A program made the position numbers and the translations under genes. Positions 10,350 through 24,287 of a stretch of DNA of 64,000 bases are shown here, one piece after another (the first letter of the stretch is position 1; each line of letters begins with the position of its first letter). Below the pieces are notes generated by a model. That model worked only from the letters and a program-made list of their open reading frames with translations. It searched no databases and was not told where the DNA came from. Origin of the DNA: Bidens hawaiensis (Eukaryota > Streptophyta > Magnoliopsida > Asterales > Asteraceae); NCBI GenBank assembly GCA_021521415.1, contig JAIQDT010004978.1:62001-126000 (forward strand), read 5' to 3'.

Positions 10350-13200
10350 CCCTCGCGTTACCAGGTATAATCTGGTCCTCGCTGTGAATTCCACTTAATC
10401 TTAATCAATAAAGCTTGGTGTGTCCAAACTGTTTGGTTTTTCCGTCTACTATCTCTACGGAATTATTTATGATATCAAGCATGTTTTCTATGAGTACCTC
10501 CATTACTAGTACTTTCGTTGCCTCATCGCTTAGGTACTTTTCAATCCGAATACATGGAAAAACATCATGTATAGTACTTAGCCCCTTGAGTACTTTAATA
10601 GATAAACTAAATGACCAATCATGGAGATAGTCTCATGAGGTCCAATATTAAGGAGCTATTTTCGGTTTTGCCAAACCTTATATCACCTCTCTAAGGTGAT
10701 GCCTTAAAAATACCTTGTCGCCTCTTCCAACGACAATGGTTTCCTTTGAATGTTGGCATAAATCCTTTGCCAATCTCGCGCCGCTTTCAACTTATCTTAA
10801 ATATTATAAATCCGATTGGTTGTTTCACGAATCAATTTGAAAGAAATGGCTTGGTTGACGCCTATTTTCAATTTAACAATTTGGTGATAATTACTTCACC
10901 CATAGAAAGCTTCAAGCTCTCGATGCTTCCTTCCCCGCCTTCCAATAATGGAAGTAGGATGACTATTTCGATCTGAGATAATTGAAAATGGTACTCCACG
11001 ACGAGATACCATTCCACCGTCATGAACTTGGGCGAGAATTCATTGTGGTAATCGTCATGGTTTGGGATGAAATGCGAGGATTGGTTAATCGATCCGCGAT
11101 TACCCAAATTGCATCATGTCCTCGGGACGTCTTAGGGAGATGTGTCACAAAATCCATCTTGATTTACTCCCACTTCCATTCGGGAACTTTCGGTTGTTGT
11201 AATATCACAATTCTCGCACAAGTCGTACACTTACCGACATACGTTGCTATATCCTTTTTCATACCCGGCCACCAGTAGATCTCCTTCACATCCTTGTACA
11301 TCTTATTCGATTCCGGATGTATGGAATATTTCGATCTATGCGCTTCGTTTATGATCAATTCACGAAGGTCATGGAGGGTCGGGATCCAAACCCGATTTTT
11401 GAAATAGAGAATTTCGTCCACGCGCTGTTCGAAATTCTTCTCATTGCCGTAAAGTCCCTCCTTTTCCAATTGTTCCTCTTTCAACACCTCACGTTGAGCG
11501 ATTCGAATCAGGTCCGAAAGGTTCGACTGGACTATCATCCCCAGCGCTCGCACTCGCAATGGCTTAACCCGATCTTTCCTACTCAAGGCATCGGCTACGA
11601 CGTTAGCCTTGCCGGGGTGATAACGGCTATCACAGTCATAATCGTTTAACAACTCGACCCATCTTCGTTGCCTCTTATTCAGTTCTTTCTGATCGAATAT
11701 GTGCTGCAAACTTTTATGATCGGTGAAGATGGTGCACTTCGTACCGTAGAGATAATGTCTCCAAATTTTAAGTGCGAAGATAACCGCTCCCAGTTCTAAG
11801 TCATGAGTAGTGTAATTTTTCTCGTGTACTTTTAACTGTCGGGAAGCATAGGCTATAACCTTATTATTCTGCATCAACACGCATCCTAACCCTTTACGCG
11901 ATGCGTCACAATACGCGACAAAACCATCGTCTCCATCGGGGAGACTTAAAATCGGCGCTTGGCACAATTTTTGTTTTAGCGTTTGAAACGACGTCTCCTG
12001 CTCTTCTCCCCATTCATACTTTCGATCCTTTTGAGTCAGGAGAGTTAAAAGTTGGGCGATGCTGGAAAAGTTCTCTATGAATCGACGATAATATCCAGCT
12101 AAGCCTAAGAATTGGCGGATTTCCTTTGGCGTTTTAGGCGCTTGCCAATTCTTAATTGCTTCAATCTTACTCGGATCAACGTGTATTCCTTGATGGTTTA
12201 CAACGTGACCGAGGAATTGCACTTCTTGTAACCAGAAGTTACACTTGGAGAATTTTGCATACAACTTCTCCTGATTCAGAAGCTCTAAAATTATTCTTAA
12301 GTGTTGCTCGTGCTCTTCTTTACTTTTCGAGTAAATCAAAATATCGTCAATAAACACAATGACGAATTTGTCGAGGTAGGGTTTACAGACTCGATTCATG
12401 AGGTCCATGAACACTGCCGGCGCATTTGTTAGCCCGAAAGGCATAACTAAGAACTCGTAATGGCCGTAGCGAGTCCAAAACGCTGTTGTTGCAACGTCCT
12501 CCTCTTGGATTTTTCATTTGGTGATAACCATATCTAAGATCAATTTTCTGAAAAATAAATCGCCCCTTGCAGTTGGTTAAACAGATCATTTACTTCGAAG
12601 AAGTGAATACCTATTCTTGATCGTCACTTTATTCAATTCTCCCTAATCAATACATATCCTAACACTTCCGTCCTTCATTTCCCAAATAACACTGGTGCAC
12701 CCCATGGTGACTAACTAGGTCGTGTAAAACCTTATCCAATAATTCTTGCATTTCAGTTGGTGCAAGTCGGTAGGGTGTTTTAGCAACAGGGTCAGCTTGA
12801 GGCATTAAATCGATTCTGATTCGACCTGTCGGGTTGGCGGTAATCCAGGAAGTTCTTCTGGGAAAACTTGTGGAAATTCGCGTACCACCGGGATATCTTC
12901 CACCCGTTTCTCCTCAGGATCTGTGGCCGTCAAGCTCGCTAGATACGCCACGCATCCCTGGTGTAAATATTCTAACACCTTGAGGTGGGATATAAATGGT
13001 ATAATTGTGCCCGACTTCTCTCCTTGCACTAACATCTCTTCGTCATCCGACACCCGGATCTTGACGCTTTTTTTTTCACAGTTTATTTCCACTTTGTTAC
13101 GTGCTAACCAATCCATTCCCACTATCACGTCAAAACTACCTAATTCTACCGGTAATAAGTCAATCAGGAAGGATTGATCGTTCAGAATAAAGGCAATTCC
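10350..13200 (-). pseudogene. pol: Element C pol pseudogene (protease tail, RT, RNase H, integrase, chromodomain remnant)
   Basis: Read on the minus strand, the protease/RT linker (12805-13128, with GMDWLARNKVEI and FPQVFPEELPGLPP) and an RT start ([10 protein letters not shown], 12383-12589) come first. The longest open part, 11164-12444, has RT motifs [13 protein letters not shown] and FIDDILIYS (the chromoviral form of the YxDD box), RNase [28 protein letters not shown] and the integrase zinc-finger region ending CTTCA. The integrase core (about 10400-11160) is shredded by frameshifts, but fragments such as IADRLT-like and HFIP words remain. A chromodomain-type end lies near 10362-10395. 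The gene is clearly dead. Confidence 0.85.
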
Positions 13201-16123
13201 GAACTATCTGATTAACTATCATGGTTTTACCGTTAGCGACTTCTACAGTATAGGGTTCTATAGTTTCACTAATCGGTATCTTTCCAAATGATAGGAGGTT
13301 AACAGGAACTAACTTCTATCGGCGACCGTAAAAATATCACTGAAGCCTATTGATTTAAAACTACAACATATTTAATACCACCTTTGGATCATGACGTGCT
13401 TTATTCGAATTACTCACAAGGGCACGACTCCTTGCTTGATCAGAGGTTGATGCTTGTCATGAGGTTCGTCTTCCCACGACACCTTGGTTCAACTTCGGGC
13501 AATTTCTCTTGAAACGTTCTGTACTGCCACATTCATAGCAAGTACAACTGTTTGGCATAATTTGGTTTCTTTGTTTGGATTGTTATTGAAGCTGTTGAGT
13601 TCGGAGTGATTGTACACGAATGGGTTGGGGTTGCCGGTTCACATGGCTTCAATTGGTTCTACAATTGGGGCATTACATCCATCTGTACCACACCTGTGGC
13701 CTACTATCACTCGACATTCTTCTTCCTGCCGATAACCATATTTTCCACATTTAGGGAAGGACCCTTCATGCGGTTCATGTTTTCACACCAGAACTAGTTT
13801 TTAGTATAATTCTGGGTTGTAGGACCTACCTACTTATTCAAAAGCCTATCTTACACTATACCTTTATCATGTCTCTTCTTTAACACTCGACGTCTCCCCT
13901 AACGTCCTTCCAGTCCGCTTCCCATAGAGTCAAATATATCAATGCTGGCTTGTGACACAACCCTTCCAAAGGTTGTATATTTTACAGGATTGACTATACT
14001 CCTTATCGATGGAGTTAATCCCCAACATAGCGCTCACTTCGCTTAGTTTCAGGAGTAATTAGCCATGTTACCAGACATGGCAATTCCTTCAAACGATTAG
14101 CGCGTTCTAAGTGATCAGCACTCAACATTTCTATCTTCCATAGCTCAGTTTCCAATCTCTGAACTTAATTACTCAAATAAAAGTGCTCTAGCCCAAGAAT
14201 TTTAAATTCCGACCATATCATCTGAGTAATAATTTTCTAACTATAATTTTTGTACCATCGTGTTCCATCACGATACAACATAATCTATCAACATATTTGT
14301 AGCATATTTCACTACACAATGTTCTAGACTCTTACCAATATCCTTAACCATTTCGATCTTTTCTATCCACTTGCTAATCTATTCCTCCATTTACCATCAG
14401 TAAACTATTAATAATTTCCTTAACACAACCACAAACATATCCTTCATACCGGATCTAATTCATTACGACTACTATTCATGTTTAGTTTATAACTAATACT
14501 TGTAATCATAATAGTATTCGGTGGGACATTATCACTCTTAGTAATAACACTAAGAATTGAAATATTCATATTCATGTGATTGCTCGATCTATAATTCTGC
14601 GATCACATTTGCATCAACACTAGCAGTGATCTGTGATACGACATTCGCTATCATCATCTGCTATCTTTGAGCAATCAACTGACTCATATCAATCTCCATC
14701 ATTGGAGTTATTCTTTTTATGTCATTCTGCCGTACCCATCCCGTACGCAGTAATCAATACTAATCTCACCGTATAACTCGTTACCAGCTCGATCATAACA
14801 ACAGGTACACATACACACCAAATATTATCATACATATTACACATACCAGTATCTAGTATATATGTCCCACCAATATAATAACATATGGACTTAACCTGAC
14901 GTCGGTTAACGTTTAAATATGTTTCATAACCCTTGTCACCAACTGACATATATATCTTTCTCAACAAAGATTAATGTTTAATATGATCGATTTCAATATC
15001 CTTCTGCATGTCAGCATAACCGATACATGCTCACCGTGAGCACCAAACGATTACGTACCACGGAGTTATAATATCCGTGTCTATTTGTATATCCGGCATA
15101 CACGGTATACCACCTACGAACGAACAACCAACTATGCTATAATGATTCCAACACCTCTTTGTGTATGGGTAATCATTCTATTCGAGTATACATGGGTATA
15201 GGCATCTAACGGGTGTAAGGATAACATAGGGAGTTGCAAGGTTCAAGGTAATCGCGCAACCCATGTTGCCCTCAAATATTATCAATTACTATTATGGGAA
15301 ATTCTATCATTTGCTCAGTCATTGTCCTCAGGCGTTCTAGGTTCGCTAAAATCGGTAATTCTCGATCTGGAGGTGGTATGTCTCATATGTTTAAGAGTGA
15401 GAAATACACATATATATTTCTATATATTATTTTAATCTGCTCATTTATTATCCAATTTATTATTATTATTATTTATTTTATTTTATTTTATTTTATTTTA
15501 TTTATTTATTTATATATCTTAATGGAATAAGAATGGGTTCTGGTACAGGTCCGTCCGTACGTGAGGGTCGGCGGTTCAGGTGAACATAGGGGGCTATTAG
15601 GATATACGGTACCGGTGTTGGTAGGGTAAGGGATTTATCAATTTTGGTTGTCAGTGACGGTTACTAGATATTTCTGGTTAATGTCAAACGGGAGATCTAA
15701 CTTGGTACTATCATAACTATGACCCGATAAGTCAGACTTATCATAAACCGATACTCTAGAAATTTCAGCATCCTCGGTACTTTTATTTATTCATCCCCCG
15801 GTTCCTTATCCGGGTCCTATTTCTCAATACATGTACCCACAAGATACGTACATATATATATATACACATTAGCACACATAATTAATATTATATACTTTAC
15901 ACATATGTTGCCATTTTTACCTATTAATGTTCCCCGTGACTTCCCCTGAATTCTCCCGTGCGGACAAGTCTGTTATTATGTTCCGGACCATAATAACTCA
16001 CTTGTCCATCCAAGTTCATCCAGATCTCGTCACTATAAATTATTAGTTGATATTCAGATTCTATAATACTTGAGCTACTGGTTATATTTTAGGTATCTTT
16101 TAAAGACATCCTAATTCTTTATA
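13201..16123 (-). pseudogene. Decayed gag and leader region of element C
   Basis: Between the protease remnant and the PBS a chromoviral gag is expected. A CCHC-like fragment seems to survive near 13510-13560, but no frame is open for more than about 80 codons and I could not follow a full gag. AT-rich low-complexity DNA (ttatttta repeats) occupies 15455-15520. No other gene is visible. Confidence 0.5.
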
Positions 16124-16128
16124 ACCAA

Positions 16129-16143
16129 TGGCTCTGATACCAA
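16129..16143 (-). promoter_or_regulatory. Primer-binding site of element C (initiator tRNA-Met type)
   Basis: The minus strand reads TGGTATCAGAGCC a few bases after the 5' LTR, complementary to the 3' end of plant initiator tRNA-Met. It fixes the right-hand LTR as the 5' LTR and the element's orientation as minus. Confidence 0.85.
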
Positions 16144-16147
16144 CTTC

Positions 16148-19119
16148 TGTAACACCCCGTAACCGCAGCGGAAACGTAAACGGGATGCCACAGACACATC
16201 TGATATCAACCACATTGTTTATAAAGAAAACTAAATACATTAATATACTTCAAATTACATTATCTCGTATTTCATTACCGTCTAGGTGATACACACATCA
16301 TACCATACGATACATAATTCTATGTAATATAATGTATCCTAACATCCCACACGCAAATCTTACACACATCAAGCACTTAGCACGTAAGCAATCACTTCAT
16401 CTTAGTTGTACCTGAAAAGCATGTGAGAAAACGGGTCAACTACGAATAGTTGGTGAGTTTTACAATTGGAGTAAACCTTGATAAATCAATATCATAATAT
16501 AATATTATCTGGGGACACTGTTAACCCAGTACTGTACCCTTTCCGGGGGCAATGTTAACCCAGAAACACCTCTTTGGACATCTGGGGACACTGTTAACCC
16601 AGTACTGTACCCATTCCGGGGGCAATGTTAACCCAGAAACACTTCTAGAGACATCTGGGGACACTGTTAACCCAGTACTGTACCCATTCCGTACGATTCC
16701 CGTACAATCAAATATTTATAAATACACGCAAATCCATGCGTTCGGTATGTACTTAAACATTTCAATAGTAACATGCTTCCGCCCCGGGAAAATATTTGAA
16801 AATAATTCAGAAAAAAGGGCTCGTGAAACTCACCTTAGCACATGCAAGCAGGTAACAACCATCATTATCAGTTAACACGTCCAATCTGTAATATGATTCC
16901 TACGATCGTTATTATACAATTATTGTTTATATAATCTTTAACCGTATCAACCGGTACATCTGGGGACACTGTTAACCCAGTACTGTACTCGTTCCGGGGG
17001 CAATGTTAACCCAGAACACTTCTCCGGACTCAGATTGTGTTTTCGTTTGGAGTTCATTAGTCAAAATTAATATTAGTTCGTTTCCCCGTTTAGCGTGCCT
17101 AGCACGGCTATCCGTTTTTACGTTTCAAAAATGAGTTTGGTCACACATGACCCGAAAATAGTGGTTGACTGATAATTTAATTAGAGTTGTGAAATTAGAG
17201 CTCGGTTTAGACGCCCCGATTGGCCGCGGGACCCGTTTCCGTCTTTAGTGCACCGGAAACTGTTAAATCGTTTAAAATTACCCAAATCATCCGAATTATT
17301 TTCGGATGATTTATTTTTACTTGTTTAACTCAGTTATATGAAAATAGTTCATTTTTAGGGTTTTTATACACCGGTCAGCTCGTTTAGGTGAACTTTACCG
17401 GTTTACGCGTTTTAAACCTTAAAAGTTTGTTTTTGCACAAATAATTATCCGTTTAATCTCGGATCTTGAAATTTTGCACAAATCACTTTTTGACAGTGGG
17501 AAATTTTATAAAAATATTTCCAGAATTAATTTTCATATTTAAAATTTATTTATCTATTTTTAAACACCATTTAAACACTAAATATGTCGTAAATACCAAA
17601 CGACCTTAGAAAAATCCCAAATTTTTCCTGGATGTCCCCTCCCATCCACATAGTCCCCTGTAATTTTTCCAGAACCAAAATCTCTTTTTACATGCCATTT
17701 TCACTAAAACCGAGCTAGAAAACCCTAGAACTCGTTTAACCGAAAAGCCTACTTAGACTTCTCCAACTGACCTAAACTTTTGTGTGTGACTTTTACATGT
17801 TATAAAAAGCTTATCTGCAATTTTCTAGAAGTTTTCATGATATTTGACTATTTTTCACCGTTTTTAGCCAAAACCGAGCATTAAATTCACCAAATATTCA
17901 TCCTTTGTCCAAAAATTACCAAAAATTCACAGAACTCATATTTTCATGTATTTAACACCTCTGTAAAATTTCATGACCTAACTCTAAACCATCCACAATC
18001 TGTCCAAAAATCCATAACCGAACATAAACCGAATATACCTTTCGTTTTCCGCCACTACAAGCTACAAACTCGTCTTTACGCCTTATCTACCACTAAATAC
18101 AGAACCAACAGCCAACATACCACAATACCAAGCAAGTTACACTCACAATCAAGCCTCTTACACTATAGTTTCGGTTATTGCTTCAAAACTAAAGTTTAAA
18201 CCGTAAAAATTCGTTTTTGGTTCGTTTAACTCCTTTCTTGGACCAAGATCCCTTGTATAACCCGTATACATCACTTGATCATGCAAGAATCGGTTTTCAT
18301 CTTTGAAACCTCATTTTCTTGCAAATAAACTCAAGAAACGAAGATGGAAACGTAAATAACTCGATTTTTACCTTACTTTTCTTGCTACAATCTCGGGTTT
18401 TTAGATCATGAAGTGGAGAGAACACAAAGATTTTGCAAGGGTTTGATAAAAAAAAATGAAAGGCATGGGGTTTATCCCCCTTAGGCCGATCGGAAGTGTG
18501 AGGGGGGTGGGGTGGGACCCACCTCTTCATTCTTAGCCACATGTTTGGATATTCGCAATCCGGATAATGTTTTGAATAATCTGGTTCAGTTCGTTTTTCG
18601 GTTAAATGTTTAATTCGGCTTAAAACGAGGCTAAAACGGTCGTTTTCGGCTTAAAAATGAAATTTATATAAAACCGACTTAAAAACTTTAAAAACTTAAA
18701 CCATGACATTTATTAACTTAAAACATCATATTATTAATAATTGCGCATCTTTTTCGGCTTGATCGATCGTCTCTTGCTCGGTTTGGTATTGAAGGTTTCG
18801 TTTAATGTACCGATGTACCATTAAATCGAAATTCTTTTTCTGTGCTTTAATTCACTTATCCCGAAGCATTAATGCTCCGTAAAATCACTAAATATTATAG
18901 ATATCGTCTATAATTGAACCCTCGATTCGTTCGGGTTTCAATAACTATCGATCGATTAATCGCATATTCAATACAATGAATTATATATTCACGTACAATC
19001 AATACAGTGAACCATGTATTCTCGTATAATTACTATGGTAATTCATGTACCCGACATTAAATATAACGTAACTATTGTCTACCGGTTAGGTTATGCCTGG
19101 TTTCGTCGGAATCGTTACA
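16148..19119 (-). repeat. Element C 5' LTR (2972 bp)
   Basis: This is a full-length partner of 7283-10257 with the same ends. The 73-bp tandem repeat recurs at 16507-16725. Differences from the other LTR are scattered single bases plus short changes in A runs. Confidence 0.92.
16507..16725. repeat. 73-bp tandem repeat inside the element C LTR (copy 2)
   Basis: It has the same three-unit array as at 7642-7860, with units again beginning atctgggg and a further isolated unit near 16957. The two arrays have the same unit number, so they have not changed length since insertion. Confidence 0.85.
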
Positions 19120-19124
19120 TAAAG

Positions 19125-21442
19125 TGCAGTCAACAGTTCCTCGTTTGAAGCCATTATCAGTCAGATGGTCGGCGAGCGTGCTATACCAAGCTCTCGGGGC
19201 TTGATGTAGACCATACAGGGCCTTGTTTAAACGGTAAACACGGTCTGGATAATCAAGATCTTCAAAACCAGGTGGTTGTTGAACAAACACTTCCTCATGT
19301 AGTTCACCATTGAGAAAAGCACTTTTAACATCCATTTGATAAACCTTGATATTCTTATAAGAAGCATAAGCCAGGAAGATTTGAATCGACTCTAATCTTG
19401 CAACTGGAGCATATACCTCAGTATAATCTTGCAACTAGAGCATATAACTCGATCATCCTTTTTACATTTAAATACCCACTTAGTCGGAATAGCTTTCTTG
19501 ACTCTAGCAGGTTTGTCTATTAAATCCCAAACACCCAATCGTGCAAACTGCTGTAATTCCTCTTGCATAGCTTCTACCCAAGAAGGATCTTCAAGTGCCT
19601 TACGAGCTGTCGTTGGCTCAACTTGAGATAGAAAGCAATTGAATTTAGCAATATTCACAATAACCGAAGAGTGTAAATTAGTGCAAGCACACAATACGTT
19701 ATTGTCGCTTGACGAAGCAACTTGATGACGTGTACGAACGCCCACATCAAGTTCTCCAATGATATTGTCCTGTGGATGATATCCATGAATCCGAAGAGTA
19801 GGATTTTCAGGAACAACAACATTATCAAATATATTAGTGTAATGTTCACCCAACTCGAGAGATGAAGCATTATCACTATCAAGATCAATAACTTGAATCT
19901 CAGCTTGATCATCATCGGAAGAAGTAGAAGCACTATCAATAACAACTGGAGGAACAACTTGAGATTCTTCAGTTGTAGCTTCTGGTTGAACTTCAACTAC
20001 ATTAGAACTTGAAGAGCTTGGAATGTTCAAATGTTCTTCAAAGTATGCTCTAACCAGATCTTCATCGATGTGTTCAGTCGAAGGAATAAAGGAATTAAAT
20101 AAACTATCGTAATCAAACATCCAGTCTGGACCTTTCCCTTGAGGAGGAGTTGTGTACTTTTGACAGTCCACATGGTACCATTCTTCAACACAGCCAGATG
20201 TAAAATTAAATACTCTTTTCTTTGGAGACGCATATCCCAAGAAATATCCTTCGATAGCCTTTTCATCAAATTTACCCGATTCCTTCTTCAACATTGTACA
20301 CGGACACCCAAATGGTTCCAGGTACTTTAAATTAGGTTTTCTGTTATTTAATATTTCATAGCTTTCTTCTTGAGTCGTTTTACTGTTAGAACCCGATTAA
20401 GTGTATAACAAGCTGTGTTCACTGCTTCATTCCAAAATTGAATAGGAAGCTTTGAATCAGCAAGCATTGTACGTGCAGCTTCAATCAGAGTTCTATTTTA
20501 CCTTTCAGCAACACCATTTTGTTGTGGTACATAAGGTGCACTATATTCTCGGTGAATTCCCTTTTGAATACAAAAGAAATCCAAAATAGTGTTTTTGAAT
20601 TCAGTACCATTATCACTTCGGATTCTCCTCACCTTTTGTTTGTACAGTGATTCGATCTTAGTAATAAGGTTTTGCACCAAAACAGGTGTTTGATCTTTTG
20701 AACTCATAAATAACACCCATGAATATCTTGAATAATCATCTGTCACTACAAGACAATACCAGTCTCCAGAAATACTCGCACGATTCACTGGACCAAACAA
20801 ATCCATATGAAGTCTTTCAAGAGGAGTATTAATGGAATTCAATAACTTAGAAGAATGTGTCTTCTTCTTCTGCTTGCCCTTCTTGCATGCAACACAGTGA
20901 TCAGATAACTTAAAGTTCTTTAACGAGACACCCTCAACTAAATTATTTGCCATTGAATAATTCATCTTAATAACATGAATGTGACCCATTCTTCGTTGCC
21001 ATAGAATCGAGTCTTTCTCGGTTGCTTTCGAGACAAAACATGTTTCGATCGATGTTGATATCTTAGAACTCATGTTTAAGATATAAATATCATTTGATCG
21101 TGGTGATCGCATGACAACCATGTCCTCGGGAATAATAAAACCCGGTTTCAAGATAAGACACTCTTTGTCAGTAAATATTGTAGTGTACTTTTTATCACAA
21201 ATCTGCGATACACTCAATAAGTTATGATCAACCTTGTCACAATAATTTACTTTTTCAAATGTAATATGACCATTTGAAACGTCACCCTCTTGTGTGATCA
21301 TGCCCCCAGAATTCCCAGCAAACGCTACATAACCCCCTTGAATATTTCTTACGTTGGTCAATAGGTCGAGATTTCCGGTGATATGACGAGAACATCCGCT
21401 ATCCATGATCCAGTTTTCACCAGAAATGGTCTTGGATGAACC
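19125..21442 (-). pseudogene. pol: Element A pol, 5' part: protease, integrase and first half of RT
   Basis: In the minus-strand sense the order is protease MDSGCSRHITG, the GAG-pre-integrase HHCC region (WQRRMGHIHV ... CVACKKGKQ), the integrase core with HMDLFGPVN and RSDNGTEF, then RT with [19 protein letters not shown] and [13 protein letters not shown] up to the element C insertion. A TAA nonsense codon at ~20496 follows the integrase PQQNGVAER, a frameshift lies near 20390, and RT residues are lost at a 22-bp near-duplicate near 19390-19450. The frame has no ATG of its own. It opens after a YAG (21443-21444) that looks like a splice acceptor, as in B and D. Confidence 0.88.
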
Positions 21443-21468
21443 CTACACACAAACAAAAGTGATTAGTT

Positions 21469-24287
21469 CTAAAAGGCAGCCCAGGCCTCAGTCTTGGGCA
21501 CCTTTTGGTTTTCTCTTTGATCATTAACTTTAACAGTTTTCAATTGTTGTTCAGCCACTTGTGAATAAGTTACTGGCTTCCTAGACTTTCGTCTTAAATA
21601 AGCTGCCTGAACAATATTTGAATTCCTGTTTTGACAAATAGGTTCAGTTGGAATGAATTTAGGTTTCACTTGACCGTGTGTCTCATTGATGTGAAACACC
21701 TTCTGAGGTTCACATCAGAGAATAAAATATGAGTATCATCAGCAAACGACACTGGTCGTTTCAGAATCTCCTTAACCACTGGAATTGGCTTAGATTTGTC
21801 CTTGATAAAAGGATGAAGATTCTGATAGTTTTGCTGATTACAATTTCTCACAACATGACCTTGTTGACCGCATAAAAAACACGTTCGCATGTCCACATGA
21901 TAATGTTTAGAAGAAATTGGAATAGATGATGCCGATGGTTGACGATGACTCACATTTTTAGTCATGTTCTTAGCAAACTCATCAGATAATTCAGATTTCT
22001 TCTTTAAATAAAAATCTAAATTAGAACTATTTGAAAAACTTTTTAGTGTATCTGTTCCAGTTGACTTAACAAAGTTAATCTTCTTAGCTTGTTTTAAAAA
22101 TTGTTTTGCCTTAGTCAATGGATCAGATTGAACTGATGTTTTTGTTTGAGCATACACACGTTCAAGTTCTTGAATTTTTGAAGTTTCATTGACAAAAACA
22201 CTCTCAATAAGTTCAGGTTTGATAATACTTATTGGAATGTCTTTTTCAGTGAACATTGTGTCCATTCCTTTTAACTTAAAAACTCTAGCAGCAGATGGCT
22301 TAGAACTAGAAGGATTAATGAAACGCATTAATTCCTCATCAGAAATTTTCGGTTTAACTGACTTCTTTGCCTTCATAGAGTTCACTTTCTTTAAATTTTC
22401 CCTTTTCTCTTGAGATTTGTGTGAACCATACACTGCTTCCTCAAATTCATGAGGTTCGCACAGAATATGATTAGAACTGGGAATGTTCTTATTCTTGTGT
22501 ATAATCTCTGGTTCAAACACATCCTCGATAATGACCTCGTCATTGTGTTCAACAAACACCTTTTTGCTTTGGACATGAGATTTTTGAGGAGCAACTTGGG
22601 GTTTAACAATTTCAGGTTTAACCACTTTAGGTTTCTCAGAAATCACAGATTCCTTTTGAATCAAATCCTCTTCTTTTCTTGCAAAAGGATTAATTTTATA
22701 ATCATTATGAAAAGGTGGTGGAATTTCAACAAAACCAATACCTTTCTTAGAATCTTTTTGTTTTCCAGAAACTTCAATAATTTCATTCAATAAAAATGAA
22801 GAATTTCAAAATTTACCCAACTTGTTCTTCAACTCAAGAACCTCATTCTCAAGCTCAGTTATCTTAGAACGATGTTTCAAAATTTCCTGAAACTTTTGGT
22901 CATTAATGGTCATTTTCACAGATAACTCGGCTTTGAGATCATGATTACTTGTCGACAATGCTTCAATCTTTTCTCGAGATTTCATTTGAGACTCAAGAGA
23001 TTGTCGATAAGTGTCCTTAAAAGAAGCAATTTCTCTTATAAGATTATCATTTTGTTTTTTCAAAGTATCTAACTCAGAGTTGTTAGATTCACAGTCAACA
23101 CATGATGCTTTAACAAATGAAGTAGAAGAAATAGAATTACTAACCTCATTGATCTTAGCCATGCAAGCAAACATTGATTCAGAAGTCTTGTCGAAAGAAT
23201 TGTCAGAATCAGATCCAGAATCATTATCTGAAGACATCACACTACCAGTAGCATCTTGACAATCTTCATGTAACCCAAACATAGCTAAATTTGCTTGAAC
23301 ATCATTGCATAGTAGCCGTTGTGACCAATCAGTCCCGTCTGCTAACATTGCTTGTGTTGTAGAAGAAGATGGTTTCTTTTCAGCATCACTTCCTCGTGGT
23401 GAAGAAGCATTTTGACTTTGACCACGAGGTCCAGTGTATTCTTTTCTTGGTTTGTCACATTCCTTCGCGAAATGCCCGAATTCTTGACAATTATAACACT
23501 TCACCTTTAATTTGTCAATACCCAACTTCTTGTTTAACGCTGGAAGATCTTTTCCAGTTCTATGCATGAATCTTTTAACTTTACGAACAATCATGGCCAT
23601 ATTCCATTTCAAATCCATGATCTCTAGATCATCCGGATCTATCTGATCATAATCCTCATCAGTTAGCTCACTTGTGGCAATTTTACTACTTACCAAGTTT
23701 TCATATGAGGACATAAATGCCGTCAGAAAAGCAAAGTTTTGCTCAGCTTCTTTCATATTCACACTAGGTGGTGTAGCAAATGGATTGGTACTAGTGGAAC
23801 TTCCAGAACCACCTGAATTACCAGCAGAGTAGAAACAAACTTTTGGATCATTAAATATAGCAGATTCTTTTTCACTTGCGGCATGAGTTAGAAAAGCAGT
23901 GATAGGTGATATTGTTGAACTGAGAAGCATACTTCCACCATAGAAAGCTGGATCTTGATTTTTTTGGGAAGATTTTTGACACTTATGATCATATTCTCTA
24001 GCTTCGATCTTTTGTAGAAATTCAAGTGCTGTCAAATCTTCATTCAGAAAATAATCATTCTCTTTCAAAACCATGAGAAATGTTGAATAGGAACTAGGAA
24101 GCACACTCTTAATAGTGTCAATTTTATCTCTTTTAGAAATTTCCATTTTCATTTTATCCATTTCAGCAATTAAGTGACTAAATCTTGTAGTCATCTCTTC
24201 AACTGTTTCTCCTTTCAATAAATTAAAGTTTCGAAATTGAAACTTGAGCATCACTTTCTTACTCTCAGCTGTGTTTCCCATACTTCT
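21469..24287 (-). pseudogene. gag: Element A gag, 3' part
   Basis: This is the downstream portion of gag after the element B insertion. It holds Gag core residues with KGETVEEMTTRFSHLI, CCHC knuckle 1 (CYNCQEFGHFAKEC, near 23500), a long Lys/Glu-rich coiled coil, an EIPPPFHNDY motif shared with B, and knuckle 2 (CFLCGQQGHVVRNC, near 21890). A TGA at 22806-22808 interrupts the frame where B has an Arg codon, which fits a CGA-to-TGA CpG transition. A one-base-type frameshift near 21680 separates the last ~75 codons, which end KTEAWAAF-stop. The first part of gag lies at 36664-37053. Confidence 0.87.

Larger units (their letters stand above)
7283..19119 (-). mobile_element. Element C: Tekay-like Ty3/Gypsy chromovirus inserted in pol of element A
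   Basis: This 11.8-kb insertion starts tgtaac and ends gttaca. It is flanked by the 5-bp target duplication taaag (7278-7282 and 19120-19124) and carries two LTRs of 2975 and 2972 bp. The PBS near the right LTR shows the element reads on the minus strand. The interior has protease-RT-RNase H-integrase in Gypsy order, and a chromodomain-type C-terminal remnant (WNSQRGPDYTW near 10362-10395) places it among chromoviruses. Very long LTRs favour Tekay/Del. Comparing the LTRs by eye I count about 35 differences, near 1.2%, so the insertion is fairly recent although its genes are badly broken. Confidence 0.9.
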
